A DNA stretch of 64,000 nucleotides from Bacteroidota bacterium. GTDB lineage: Bacteria; Bacteroidota; Bacteroidia; Chitinophagales; BACL12. The stretch spans positions 620,001 to 684,000 of the forward strand of contig JADJJZ010000029.1 in NCBI GenBank assembly GCA_016706255.1. Reading direction: 5' to 3'. The position numbers and the translations under genes are program-made. The notes under the pieces are model-generated. The model was given only the letters and a program-made list of their open reading frames with translations, did no database searches and was not told the DNA's origin. Position 1 is the first letter of the stretch. Every line of letters starts with the position of its first letter. Of this stretch, positions 1-8,307 are shown piece by piece.

Positions 1-2518
1 CTCCATTGCTATAACCGTAAGCAGAAACTAAGATGTCATCATATCCGTCGCCATTTACATCACCGGCGCATGATGCAGGTGTTCCAAGATAGAGCGAAGC
101 TGCATTGCCATCGTACGTCCATTTATTCGCCAACGAAACGCCCGAAATACTTCCATAATAAACTATAATTTGGCCTCCACCGGCATATCCACCATCGCTA
201 TAATTATAAGCCGGAACCAATACTTCATCAAATCCATCTCCATTTACGTCACCTCCAATATTTGAATTAACACCAAGATTTTCATTTGAAACACCTGAGG
301 TTTGGAAATTGGGCGCAGCCGGCAAACCAGCAGAAGTTCCATAGAAAATATTAGCACTGCCATTGGACCCTAATATTCCATCATTGAGACCGCCTGCAAT
401 CAAATCGCTTTTACCATCACCATTAATATCCCCGGTAGCGAGTCCATACCCAATATGGGAATCATTTAAGTTGCTTTCATAATGCCAATTTCCAGGAATA
501 GATGTGAACGCACCGGATCTACCATATACAACGTTTACAAACCCTTGGTCTATATAGGTAAGATCGAATCTTGGGGACGAACAAATCACATCGGCAAAGC
601 CATCATTATTAATATCACAATTACCGGAAACATATTGTCCCAGTTGCCCGGAAGTTTGTGTACCTATTTTACTATAAATAATTGTATTTGAAATACCTGT
701 TGCCGAACCTGCATAAATAAAAAATGCCCCTTCCTCATTGGAATAAATATTATCGTACTCCGGAACACCATAAATAATATCATCAAATCCATCTCCATTT
801 ACATCACCCGCATCCGAAACCGATTTGCCAAGATAGGAAGATGAAGTACCGGTAAATGTTTTGTTTGCAGTTGTTGAGAGACCTGTGGGTGATCCCAAAA
901 AAACATATGCTCTTCCTTTATAACCTGTTGGAACATCTGTGCGGTAATTTGGTGCGCCGCAAATAACATCATCAAATCCATCGTTATTTACATCACCTGC
1001 ATTGCTGACAGAAGTTCCGAGGTGAGAATATTTCTGCGAATCATTATAACTCTTTGTCCAAGCCGCCGTGGTGGTTATTCCGGCTGCACTACCATGATAT
1101 ACCAATACGCGGCCAACGGCAGTATATGAACCACTATTATAGTCAGCTTGCCCTACAATTATATCGTCATATGAGTCATTATTTACATCACCGGCACCGG
1201 AAACTGATTCTCCATATTTTAAACCTGTACTGTAAAGATGTGTAAAATTACCATTGGAAACTCCGGTAGCTGAACCATAATAAACCCACGCTGCGCCACG
1301 GTTGGTTCCATTATTATAATTAATCGACCCGATCACTACGTCATCATAATTATCATTGTTAATATCACCGGCAGCACTAACAGAATGTGCAAAATTACCT
1401 GCAACTTGATTCCGCTCAAGAACATAATCGGGAGTTGCCGATAAGCCTGATGCTGAACCATAATAAATAAATGCCCCCCCTTCAACACTTTGTCCATAAG
1501 ATAAATTTTCGCATCCAATAATAACATCATCAAAACCATCCCCATTTAAATCACCGGCATTTGAAACCGAGTTTCCAATTTGCTCAAAAACCGAATCTCC
1601 TTCCATGGTCCAAGCCGGCGTTCCACTTATACCATTTTCATTTCCGTAAAACAACTCAGCTTTACCTGCATTTTCAAATGCATTATCGAATTTTGGAGAG
1701 CCAATCAAAATATCATCAAAGCCATCACCATTTACATCACCTGCATTTGATACACAATCTCCATAATAATTGTAAATTTGAGAACCATTTAATACGGTGT
1801 CAATCTCCAATAACGTTGTAAAAACCGGATCTATTAAAACAGGATATTCTGCATTTGCATCATTGATTACAAGTACTATGTATTGTTCATCATTGTGATA
1901 AGCAATTTGCATTTCTGATGGCAATACTTCATTATTTGCATCAATAACATGTAGCCCACTGTAATTAAATCCGGGATTATTTATTTCCGCTGATTGAATG
2001 TTAATATTATCCTCTTTTTTCGACAAACAATACTCATCATCTACCTGCATATATACTGTTAAATTTCCATTCCCCTCAGGTCTTTTTTTGACCAAAAAAT
2101 TTTGCCGAAATCCATTTTCTTCATCCAAATATTCAATATTAAAATTGTTATAATAAAATGTGATTTTATTATTTAGAGAATCCATATTTAAGAATTCACT
2201 GGAATTAAAAATTTTATTGTCGCCTCTGTAAATTCCTTCACAATAAAGTTTTAGTGCTTTAGTGTTTTGCTCAGATGCAAGTGTAAGGTTAGTAGGGCTT
2301 AGCGTTACTGTAAGGTCATTCCATTTTTTATTAATAATTTCTGATTTTGTTTCCGAAATAATGGCATTATTTCCGGATTTTACCAAAATGGATTCCTTAT
2401 TAATTTGATTAGCACTTTTACTAACTATATCTGATTGATTAAGGCTTTGATTCAAAATGAAGGCAAAAGAGATCAAAACAATAGCTGTTAAGAGGAGGTA
2501 ATTTCTTACAAGATTCAT
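1..2518 (-). CDS. FG-GAP/VCBS repeat surface protein, 3' end outside window
   Basis: About 839 codons are visible and the C-terminus lies beyond base 1. The protein starts with a hydrophobic N-terminus (signal anchor or signal peptide, residues ~5-25). A beta-rich region follows (to ~residue 240), then at least eight ~55-65 residue repeats built around the calcium-binding motif GDVNGDGFDDI. Each repeat also carries a V-x-YGSxxG strand, typical of FG-GAP/integrin-alpha beta-propellers. Such proteins are usually secreted or surface attached, and in Bacteroidota often carry a T9SS sorting domain at the missing C-terminus; that is inference here. A TAAATTTG box (2538-2545, minus) lies 19 bases before the ATG and fits the Bacteroidota -7 element. 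Function beyond surface adhesion or carbohydrate binding is unknown. Confidence 0.85.
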   Translation of the reverse strand, partial: MNLVRNYLLLTAIVLISFAFILNQSLNQSDIVSKSANQINKESILVKSGNNAIISETKSEIINKKWNDLTVTLSPTNLTLASEQNTKALKLYCEGIYRGDNKIFNSSEFLNMDSLNNKITFYYNNFNIEYLDEENGFRQNFLVKKRPEGNGNLTVYMQVDDEYCLSKKEDNINIQSAEINNPGFNYSGLHVIDANNEVLPSEMQIAYHNDEQYIVLVINDANAEYPVLIDPVFTTLLEIDTVLNGSQIYNYYGDCVSNAGDVNGDGFDDILIGSPKFDNAFENAGKAELFYGNENGISGTPAWTMEGDSVFEQIGNSVSNAGDLNGDGFDDVIIGCENLSYGQSVEGGAFIYYGSASGLSATPDYVLERNQVAGNFAHSVSAAGDINNDNYDDVVIGSINYNNGTNRGAAWVYYGSATGVSNGNFTHLYSTGLKYGESVSGAGDVNNDSYDDIIVGQADYNSGSYTAVGRVLVYHGSAAGITTTAAWTKSYNDSQKYSHLGTSVSNAGDVNNDGFDDVICGAPNYRTDVPTGYKGRAYVFLGSPTGLSTTANKTFTGTSSSYLGKSVSDAGDVNGDGFDDIIYGVPEYDNIYSNEEGAFFIYAGSATGISNTIIYSKIGTQTSGQLGQYVSGNCDINNDGFADVICSSPRFDLTYIDQGFVNVVYGRSGAFTSIPGNWHYESNLNDSHIGYGLATGDINGDGKSDLIAGGLNDGILGSNGSANIFYGTSAGLPAAPNFQTSGVSNENLGVNSNIGGDVNGDGFDEVLVPAYNYSDGGYAGGGQIIVYYGSISGVSLANKWTYDGNAASLYLGTPASCAGDVNGDGYDDILVSAYGYSNG

Positions 2519-2537
2519 GGCTATATTGATTGTAGGT

Positions 2538-2545
2538 CAAATTTA
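2538..2545 (-). promoter_or_regulatory. -7 promoter element of FG-GAP gene
   Basis: TAAATTTG on the minus strand matches the Bacteroidota -7 consensus TAnnTTTG and sits 19 bases upstream of the ATG. No convincing -33 TTG at the usual distance. Confidence 0.45.
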
Positions 2546-2649
2546 AATAAGATTAACAAGAATTTTGATAGCAGCTTTATAATGCGCCCCTCCTTGGGAA
2601 AGGTTCTTAGGTAAAAATGTGACAAGCTATTTCAGGACGAGTCATAAAC

Positions 2650-2674
2650 ATAAAAAAACCACGCTTTGCGCGGG
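2650..2674 (-). terminator. Rho-independent terminator of outermost tRNA-like copy
   Basis: On the minus strand a 6-bp stem (CCGCGC / GCGTGG, one G-U pair) with an AAA loop is followed by seven T. It stands at the end of the tRNA-like series, in the same relative position as the terminators of the other copies, but its sequence differs. Confidence 0.6.
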
Positions 2675-2698
2675 TTCAGTGACCCTGCGAAAAGCTGG

Positions 2699-2795
2699 CA
2701 GGCTCGAAGCGATTCAAACCCCTACCTACTTCGTGACGGTAGGCAAGCCTAACCTTCCCGCTTAGGCGGGATGCTCTATTCAGTTGTATCGTACA
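2699..2795 (-). pseudogene. Decayed tRNA-Arg-like copy with two palindrome inserts
   Basis: The T-arm and D-arm sequence of the tRNA-Arg at 3133-3206 is recognisable. The 5' acceptor strand is lost and the anticodon arm is replaced by the palindrome TCCCGCTTAGGCGGGA. A second palindrome-like insert, CCTACTTCGTGACGGTAGG, lies in the variable/T-arm region. It cannot fold as a working tRNA. Confidence 0.6.
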
Positions 2796-2803
2796 TAAAA
2801 AAA

Positions 2804-2824
2804 GTCTTGCAAGAATTGCAAGAC
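2804..2824 (-). terminator. Terminator copy in tRNA-like array
   Basis: Perfect 9-bp hairpin GTCTTGCAA-TTC-TTGCAAGAC followed by T-run on the minus strand. Identical to the terminators at 3003-3023 and 3107-3127. Confidence 0.75.
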
Positions 2825-2829
2825 CCTAG

Positions 2830-2862
2830 TGACCTCGAAGGGATTCAAACCCCTACCTCCCG
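2830..2862 (-). pseudogene. tRNA-Arg 3'-half fragment
   Basis: Only the 3' acceptor strand and T-arm of tRNA-Arg remain. On the 5' side the copy breaks into the poly-G scar at 2864-2920. Confidence 0.55.
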
Positions 2863-2863
2863 C

Positions 2864-2920
2864 CTGGGGGGGGGGCCCCCTTCCGGGGGGGTGTGGAAAA
2901 AAGAGTTTGGAGGGGGGGGA
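2864..2920. other. Poly-G/poly-C low-complexity scar, probable assembly artefact
   Basis: Runs of ten, seven and eight G plus a C run interrupt an otherwise orderly tandem repeat in an AT-rich genome. The flanking tRNA-like copy (2927-2996) also carries base errors next to the run. This looks like low-quality sequence or a bad join inside a collapsed repeat rather than biology. Confidence 0.5.
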
Positions 2921-2926
2921 ACCTAG

Positions 2927-2996
2927 TGACCTGGAAGGGTTCAAAGCCTAACCTTCCCGCTTAGGCGGGATGCTCTATTCAGTTGCATTGTACATA
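2927..2996 (-). pseudogene. Decayed tRNA-Arg-like copy
   Basis: Like the copy at 3029-3098: 5' acceptor strand lost and anticodon arm replaced by the TCCCGC/GCGGGA palindrome. The T-arm has extra substitutions beside the poly-G scar and no terminator follows it. Confidence 0.55.
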
Positions 2997-3002
2997 AAAA
3001 AA

Positions 3003-3023
3003 GTCTTGCAAGAATTGCAAGAC
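3003..3023 (-). terminator. Terminator copy in tRNA-like array
   Basis: Second exact copy of the 9-bp GTCTTGCAA/TTGCAAGAC hairpin with T-run on the minus strand, placed directly after the tRNA-like copy at 3029-3098. Confidence 0.8.
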
Positions 3024-3028
3024 CCTAG

Positions 3029-3098
3029 TGACCTCGAAGGGATTCAAACCCCTAACCTTCCCGCTTAGGCGGGATGCTCTATTCAGTTGCATTGTACA
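3029..3098 (-). pseudogene. tRNA-Arg-like copy with palindrome in place of anticodon arm
   Basis: Compared with the intact tRNA at 3133-3206, the D-loop (AACTGAATAGAGCA) and the T-arm with 3' acceptor strand are identical. The anticodon arm is replaced by a perfect 6-bp hairpin TCCCGC-CTAA-GCGGGA. The 5' acceptor and D-stem strand is unrelated sequence that cannot pair with the 3' acceptor strand. A pseudo-tRNA, or a tRNA-derived repeat, followed by its own terminator. Confidence 0.65.
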
Positions 3099-3099
3099 T

Positions 3100-3127
3100 A
3101 AAAAAAGTCTTGCAAGAATTGCAAGAC
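3100..3127 (-). terminator. Rho-independent terminator of tRNA-Arg
   Basis: Perfect 9-bp stem GTCTTGCAA/TTGCAAGAC with TTC loop (3107-3127) followed by a T-run on the minus strand, starting 6 bases after the tRNA 3' end. Confidence 0.85.
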
Positions 3128-3132
3128 CCTAG

Positions 3133-3206
3133 TGACCTCGAAGGGATTCAAACCCCTAACCTTCTGATCCGTAGTCAGATGCTCTATTCAGTTGAGCTAC
3201 GAGGCC
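3133..3206 (-). tRNA. tRNA-Arg (anticodon ACG)
   Basis: A complete cloverleaf is seen on the minus strand. The acceptor is GGCCTCG/CGAGGTC with one G-U pair. The D-stem is GCTC/GAGC, the anticodon stem TCTGA/TCAGA with loop CTACGGA, and the T-loop TTTGAAT. The discriminator is A and the 3' CCA is not encoded. Anticodon ACG (read as ICG) decodes CGN arginine codons. A promoter lies just upstream and a strong terminator just downstream, so it is an independent transcription unit. Confidence 0.95.
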
Positions 3207-3229
3207 GTTTTTGTGTTCAAAACGGAGTG

Positions 3230-3261
3230 CAAAGGTACAATTTATCTCAATAATTTCAAAA
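3230..3261 (-). promoter_or_regulatory. Promoter of tRNA-Arg
   Basis: On the minus strand a TTTTG (-33) is followed after 19 bases by TACCTTTG (-7, consensus TAnnTTTG), placed 23 bases before the tRNA 5' end. This is the canonical Bacteroidota housekeeping sigma promoter layout. Confidence 0.7.
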
Positions 3262-3401
3262 TAATTATCTAATTCATTCATTATCAACTAATTACAAGTC
3301 AAACCTATTGAGCTTTAAAACTATGCTTTCGCTCCCGCCTCAAAACCGGCTGTTTAATTTGCACATCGGTACATAGGTACATTCGCACATTAAACAGCAC
3401 A

Positions 3402-4391
3402 TTACTTCGAATCATCCTTCTTCCCCTGCCCTTTACCCAATGCATCACGCATTTCGGTATCAGCCTGGAGGTTGCGGAGTTTGTAGTAGTCCATTACACC
3501 TAAATTGCCGGTGCGGAAGGCTTCTGCAATTGCCATTGGAATCAGGGCTTCTGCTTCTATTACTTTGGCACGTGCTTCCTGGGCTTTGGCTTTCATTTCC
3601 TGCTCGCTGGCTACGGCCATGGCGCGACGTTCTTCTGCTTTTGCCTGGGCAATATTTTTATCGGCATTCGCCTGGTCCATTTGTAATTCGGCACCAATGT
3701 TTTTTCCAATGTCGATATCAGCAATATCAATCGATAAAATTTCAAATGCTGTTCCGCTGTCCAATCCTTTTGCCAATACTGTTTTGGAAATGGTATCCGG
3801 ATTTTCAAGAACCGCTCTGTGGTTTTCTGATGAACCAATGGTGGTTACAATACCCTCACCAACACGGGCAAGAATAGTTTCCTCTCCTGCTCCCCCAACT
3901 AATTTTTGAATATTTGCACGAACGGTAACACGAACTTTCGCAATTAACTGAATACCATTTTTTGCAACAGCAGTTACCGGAGGTGATTCAATTACTTTCG
4001 GATTTACACTTAACTGCACTGCTTCAAATACATCACGACCGGCTAAATCAATTGCTGTAGCAGCTTTAAAATCGAGCGGAATATTTGCTTTATCAGCAGA
4101 TACTAATGCATTTACCACACGTTTAATATTACCACCTGCTAAAAAGTGCGCTTCCAACTGATCACGTGTTAATGGAATTCCCGCTTTGTGTGCAGTTACC
4201 ATATTATCTACAATTGCACGCGGGTCAACACGACGCCAGCGCATTAAAATTAATTGTAATAAGCTGATGCGCACACCGGCAAGTTGGGCCGATAACCATA
4301 AACCGAATAAGCGCATAAAAATCAAAAAGAAGATTAAAATCGCAAACCCGACTACAATTACCAGAATTAAAACAATTTGATTGTTTTCCAT
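3402..4391 (-). CDS. floA: Flotillin-like protein FloA (UPF0365)
   Basis: 329 residues, the usual length for the bacterial FloA/YqfA family. A single N-terminal membrane segment (~residues 6-30) is followed by the conserved flotillin region ([21 protein letters not shown] near residue 52 onward). The C-terminal third is Ala/Glu/Lys-rich and predicted coiled coil, with repeated [14 protein letters not shown] sequence. FloA scaffolds functional membrane microdomains; that is family knowledge. It starts 2 bases after the stop of the NfeD-like gene, the standard nfeD-floA operon, which supports the assignment strongly. No intact terminator is seen downstream. Confidence 0.95.
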   Translation of the reverse strand: MENNQIVLILVIVVGFAILIFFLIFMRLFGLWLSAQLAGVRISLLQLILMRWRRVDPRAIVDNMVTAHKAGIPLTRDQLEAHFLAGGNIKRVVNALVSADKANIPLDFKAATAIDLAGRDVFEAVQLSVNPKVIESPPVTAVAKNGIQLIAKVRVTVRANIQKLVGGAGEETILARVGEGIVTTIGSSENHRAVLENPDTISKTVLAKGLDSGTAFEILSIDIADIDIGKNIGAELQMDQANADKNIAQAKAEERRAMAVASEQEMKAKAQEARAKVIEAEALIPMAIAEAFRTGNLGVMDYYKLRNLQADTEMRDALGKGQGKKDDSK

Positions 4392-4393
4392 AA

Positions 4394-4867
4394 TTATTTA
4401 TTTATTGTTGTTACAAAAATTTTATTGTGCTCTATTTTAATGATTTCAATATGTGCATTTTTATCGATAAACTCACCAATGGAATACACTGTTGTTCTTC
4501 CATCTTCTCCAAATAACGCCTTGCCTTCAGGACGCAGATTGGTTAAGGTAATACCTTTATCGCCAATTTTATAGCTGCTCAAATCATCAATATTTACTTT
4601 GCCGTCGCTATTGGTTTTAAGTGCCCATTTTTTGGACTGCATTCTTTTATATCCCCAATAAAAAATGGCTCCCGTTGCAATGAGCGAACAAATGAGCAAC
4701 CAGTTACCGGCAGTTTGTCCGTACTGACTGTAACCCATATACACACCAATACCTGCCACAACAGCACCTAATATTGAAAATACAGAAAAACCGGGAACAA
4801 AAAAGAATTCCACGAAGATAAAAATGACGCCTACGGCAATAATGGTGATAATCAGGACTAAACTCAT
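4394..4867 (-). CDS. NfeD-like membrane protein
   Basis: 157 residues with three N-terminal hydrophobic segments (~4-25, 28-47, 56-74). A soluble C-terminal domain of ~70 residues ([20 protein letters not shown]) has the OB-fold character of NfeD C-termini. This is the short form without the ClpP-like protease domain. NfeD proteins associate with flotillins/stomatins in the membrane. Translation is probably coupled to floA, which starts 2 bases after this stop. Confidence 0.9.
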   Translation of the reverse strand: MSLVLIITIIAVGVIFIFVEFFFVPGFSVFSILGAVVAGIGVYMGYSQYGQTAGNWLLICSLIATGAIFYWGYKRMQSKKWALKTNSDGKVNIDDLSSYKIGDKGITLTNLRPEGKALFGEDGRTTVYSIGEFIDKNAHIEIIKIEHNKIFVTTINK

Positions 4868-4923
4868 GTGCTTAAATTCACGGCTAAATTAAACAAAAAT
4901 CAGTGGCAGCAGGACATTTTTTA

Positions 4924-7188
4924 TCAAAATACCATTGTAGTATAATAAGTGAAGGTTTTATAGTCGTAAACATACTCCTGCGTTTCGAGGTCCCACCTGC
5001 CAATGCCCACATTTTTTACCACTATTTTATAGCTGTTATCCTGGTCGTATTTATAAAATGAACCTTGTGGCTCCCACACTACAGTGCTTAATCCGTAACC
5101 GGGAGAAAATTCCAGCACCTTTACTTCAATTTTATTATTGCCGGAATACATTTCAATTTCCGCTTTCGAAAAATCTGCCCCTCGCAACGAAAACGACCAT
5201 CTTGCCGTATTCAAAACGGAAGGGAAATAAAATTCCGGCGGCCAGCATACATATTGCGTTTCAAATTCTTTTACGATTGCAGGATCATAATCCGAATTTT
5301 CACCACCCAATGCCCACAAAGCCATGGCATAACTCGTTGAGCCATGTCCGAACACTTTGCGTGCAGGATTTAATATCCAGCGTCTGTGGCCGACAAAATA
5401 ATTATTATCACCACTGTCATCCAATTGCCCCATCAGTGCATCCACACAACTATACCCTAAAGATAAATTGGAATTATTTGCACCAATTGCGCCTTCTTTG
5501 GTATAACAATTCCAGGTAGTTGGCGGAAAATGGGATAAATCGCCATTTGCTGACATTAATAATGCTGTTGCCTGACAATATTGATTCCAACTGTCGCGCA
5601 ACACACAATTATCCGGAACACCTGCAACACGGCGCACATAATTTAAGCGTTGCAAAAATTGTTTTTGTATTTCGGGCGATAACTTTCCGGGTGTGCAACT
5701 TTCTTCACTTCCACCCCATTCATCTCTGCCAATATAAAATGCAGAACCAACATAATTTTCCTGATAATCGCGAATTACCCATAAGCGATATAAATCATTT
5801 AATGTTTTGTCTTTGGGACTTACACGAATTTGTTTGCGCAATATTTTACCCGCAGCACTAAATTGTTTTGAATCAATTAAACGAATTATTTCAGCATACG
5901 CACCTTTATCCTGTAATGCCTTAAAATTTTTATTTTGCGGAAAAAACGTGGTTAATTCATACAAATCCATAAACGAAAATTGTGATGTATCAGCATCTTT
6001 TATCAGCGCATAATATTTGTTTTCATATTCCGTGATTTTTTTCGCATCTACTTTTTGTATTTTCATATTATACAACCACTCATAAGCCGGAATATATTTT
6101 TTTTCAGCAAGCAGTTTATCCATTTCACCATATAAAGCCGTTGTAATATCCCGATTATTTAAACAGGTTTGCAGATTCAGCCAACTTCGCATAAATCTTC
6201 TGCCATCTGAAGGTAGCAGGCCATCAATAGTAGTTTCAACCAATGTGGCATCAAATATTTTATCGTAAAAAAATAATAAGGTGGAGTCATTTTTTTCTCT
6301 GCAACTGTAATCTTCCAAAACACTTGCTGTGCCGTAATAATCGCCGGGGCTGTGACTTCCGTAATAGGCATACAACATTTTCCATTTTAAATTGGCAATT
6401 ATTTTAGGCTCATCTAAAAAAGCAACAATCGTATCCAGATTTTTAATAAAACCCATTTGTTTTGCAGAATCGTTGTATCCAAACGTTCCGTCTGCGATAT
6501 AACTTAAGAAATTTACATATGCTTCATCAATATCTTTGTCTTCAAATAATATTAACGCACGATTGTAAATAGTGTAAGCACTGTTATAATCACCTTTTCC
6601 TGCAATATTTTCTGCTAACACCTGAAATATTTCAAATAAATAGGGTTCAGGTTGTATACCTGCTTTGTTATCGAGATAAATTTTTGCAGCAGCATCATTA
6701 AACATTGCTATTGCCTTAAAATCATTTCCCTCATTTAGCCACATTTGTCCGACCAAAAAATAATAAGCAGGTTTTGGTTGGATGGCAATTAAATCGTTTA
6801 TAATTTTTTCCGCCTTATCCAATTTATTATTATCAATACTGGCCTCAGCAATTTTGTAATTGGCATAAATAATACTATCCACCTCCGGCTGATGCATTTT
6901 TATAAATTCACCGGTTTTATCTTTTTTAATGATCAACTTGAGACTTGAAAATGCCGATTCCACACCAAAACTATGCTCCGATTTTGTGAGTGAATCAGTG
7001 CCAAGATGTAAATTACACATTGCCTTGGTTAGATAGGCTTCCAAATCTTTACTATTGGCATCAATTGCTTTTTCAGCATATTTTATTGCCTTTTCGTAAT
7101 TACCTGCCTGGTAAGCCTGTTTGTATTTTTGGCTGAAAACAGGGGTACAGCAAATACTAAGAAATAATATCAGGAGTGTGGTTTTCAA
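4924..7188 (-). CDS. Secreted TPR and CAP (SCP-like) domain protein
   Basis: 754 residues: signal peptide (~1-19), TPR-like helical repeats from ~20 to 230 (AGNYEKAIKYAEKAIDA), a long helical middle, then a CAP/SCP domain at ~505-640. The CAP domain shows RLNYVRRVAGVP, a conserved His after NGDLSH and the VGHRRWILNP motif. A beta-rich tail closes the protein. CAP domains act extracellularly in varied roles; the exact role is unknown. The start codon is TTG: reading upstream in frame a stop is met with no ATG, and the TTG opens directly into the signal peptide. A TTCATTTG box, one mismatch from the -7 consensus, lies 5 bases ahead, so the mRNA may be nearly leaderless. Confidence 0.85.
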   Translation of the reverse strand: MKTTLLILFLSICCTPVFSQKYKQAYQAGNYEKAIKYAEKAIDANSKDLEAYLTKAMCNLHLGTDSLTKSEHSFGVESAFSSLKLIIKKDKTGEFIKMHQPEVDSIIYANYKIAEASIDNNKLDKAEKIINDLIAIQPKPAYYFLVGQMWLNEGNDFKAIAMFNDAAAKIYLDNKAGIQPEPYLFEIFQVLAENIAGKGDYNSAYTIYNRALILFEDKDIDEAYVNFLSYIADGTFGYNDSAKQMGFIKNLDTIVAFLDEPKIIANLKWKMLYAYYGSHSPGDYYGTASVLEDYSCREKNDSTLLFFYDKIFDATLVETTIDGLLPSDGRRFMRSWLNLQTCLNNRDITTALYGEMDKLLAEKKYIPAYEWLYNMKIQKVDAKKITEYENKYYALIKDADTSQFSFMDLYELTTFFPQNKNFKALQDKGAYAEIIRLIDSKQFSAAGKILRKQIRVSPKDKTLNDLYRLWVIRDYQENYVGSAFYIGRDEWGGSEESCTPGKLSPEIQKQFLQRLNYVRRVAGVPDNCVLRDSWNQYCQATALLMSANGDLSHFPPTTWNCYTKEGAIGANNSNLSLGYSCVDALMGQLDDSGDNNYFVGHRRWILNPARKVFGHGSTSYAMALWALGGENSDYDPAIVKEFETQYVCWPPEFYFPSVLNTARWSFSLRGADFSKAEIEMYSGNNKIEVKVLEFSPGYGLSTVVWEPQGSFYKYDQDNSYKIVVKNVGIGRWDLETQEYVYDYKTFTYYTTMVF

Positions 7189-7243
7189 ATCAGCAAATGA
7201 ACGTAAATGTAAATTTATTTAGTATATAATTCATTTTAAAGGG

Positions 7244-7251
7244 TAACTTTG
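7244..7251 (+). promoter_or_regulatory. -7 element 3 bases before the DUF983 start
   Basis: TAACTTTG matches TAnnTTTG exactly, with only 3 bases before ATG. Transcription would begin at or next to the start codon. Confidence 0.55.
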
Positions 7252-7254
7252 TAC

Positions 7255-7629
7255 ATGGCTTTTTCAGATTCTGCATTTGGGGCCGCTGTTGCCTGTAAAT
7301 GTCCGCGTTGCCGCAAAGGCAATTTATTCGTTAATAAAAATCCTTATGTGTTTAGTGAGATGGCAAAAATGCCTAAATATTGCCCAAGCTGCGGCTTACG
7401 TTTAGAGCCGGAAACGGGTTTTTATTACGGAGCCATGTATTTGAGTTATGCAATGGGCGTATTTTCCAGTTTGATATTTTTTTCCCTGCTGAATTTCGGA
7501 TTCGGTATTCCTACTACGTACGCATTTTTAATTGTAGCCGGATTGTGGTTATTTGGTTCACCTTACCTGTTCCGCTTTTCCCGCTCGTTATGGCTGAGTT
7601 TATACGTAACCCGACACCGCGATATTTAA
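7255..7629 (+). CDS. DUF983 family membrane protein
   Basis: 124 residues. The N-terminus holds two zinc-ribbon-like Cys pairs (CKCPRC and CPSC, residues ~14-46). They are followed by GFYYGAMYLSYAMG and two transmembrane segments (~65-85, 90-110). This is the standard DUF983 layout in Bacteroidota; the function is not established. ATG at 7255 is chosen because it lies 3 bases after a perfect -7 box and gives the usual length. It is the only plus-strand gene between 3 and 13.7 kb and converges on the lipoprotein gene that ends at 7631. Confidence 0.9.
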   Translation: MAFSDSAFGAAVACKCPRCRKGNLFVNKNPYVFSEMAKMPKYCPSCGLRLEPETGFYYGAMYLSYAMGVFSSLIFFSLLNFGFGIPTTYAFLIVAGLWLFGSPYLFRFSRSLWLSLYVTRHRDI

Positions 7630-7630
7630 T

Positions 7631-8272
7631 TTAATCAAATTGAATGGTAGCCAACGATTGTTGTATAATAACACGTTGTTTTTTATCCATCCAACTTCCC
7701 ACTAAAGCCAATCCGAAGCCATTAATTACTGTAGCATAAAAATCCTGATGTATCGGTACACCCTGCACTAAATTTATTACCTCCATTGTGTAAAATTCTT
7801 TTCCGTCAATATTAAACTGATGGATATCACCAACAAATTCAAAATTCACACCGCTGCCCTGCATAAATTTTTTGGCTTCTTCCAAATAATCTTTACCATT
7901 TTTTATTTGAATATTTAGTGCTAGATTTTCAGCAATCATGGAAATATTCGGACTATACATTTGCACCTCAACGGTGTCGACATGTATGATAGATAATAAA
8001 TTTGCAGTTTTAATATCAGCAGCAGTTATGGTTTTTTCCAGTTGTTCATTATCACCAACCATATCTTTTAAGCCTTCTGCGCGCAGACTGTCCACATAGC
8101 CTCTGTCAAGCGATTCCCAGCCGTCATTAATTGGCCAGTGCATCCCGAAAAATTCATTTTGGTAAACGTTTTTTTCTATTTTTCCGTAATCGAAATTATC
8201 AGGAATTCCAATTATTTTTTTGCAGGAAACAAATATGCATAAGAAAGACAAACACGTAATAAATAACTTCAT
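7631..8272 (-). CDS. Hypothetical lipoprotein
   Basis: 213 residues. An N-terminal signal ends in a lipobox (CIFVSC, Cys ~17), so it is probably a lipoprotein. The body (HWPINDGWESLD..., residues ~45-213) is alpha/beta without a motif that I recognise. It resembles small Bacteroidota lipoproteins of unknown function. It lies 35 bases downstream of the dacB-like gene on the same strand and may be co-transcribed. I cannot assign a role. Confidence 0.7.
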   Translation of the reverse strand: MKLFITCLSFLCIFVSCKKIIGIPDNFDYGKIEKNVYQNEFFGMHWPINDGWESLDRGYVDSLRAEGLKDMVGDNEQLEKTITAADIKTANLLSIIHVDTVEVQMYSPNISMIAENLALNIQIKNGKDYLEEAKKFMQGSGVNFEFVGDIHQFNIDGKEFYTMEVINLVQGVPIHQDFYATVINGFGLALVGSWMDKKQRVIIQQSLATIQFD

Positions 8273-8307
8273 TTTTTTTGGTGGTTAGATGATAAATATA
8301 CAAAAAA

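Noticed and set aside
3440..3909. Plus-strand open frames over floA
   Set aside because: Antisense shadows of a well-conserved gene; no signal peptide or domain character.
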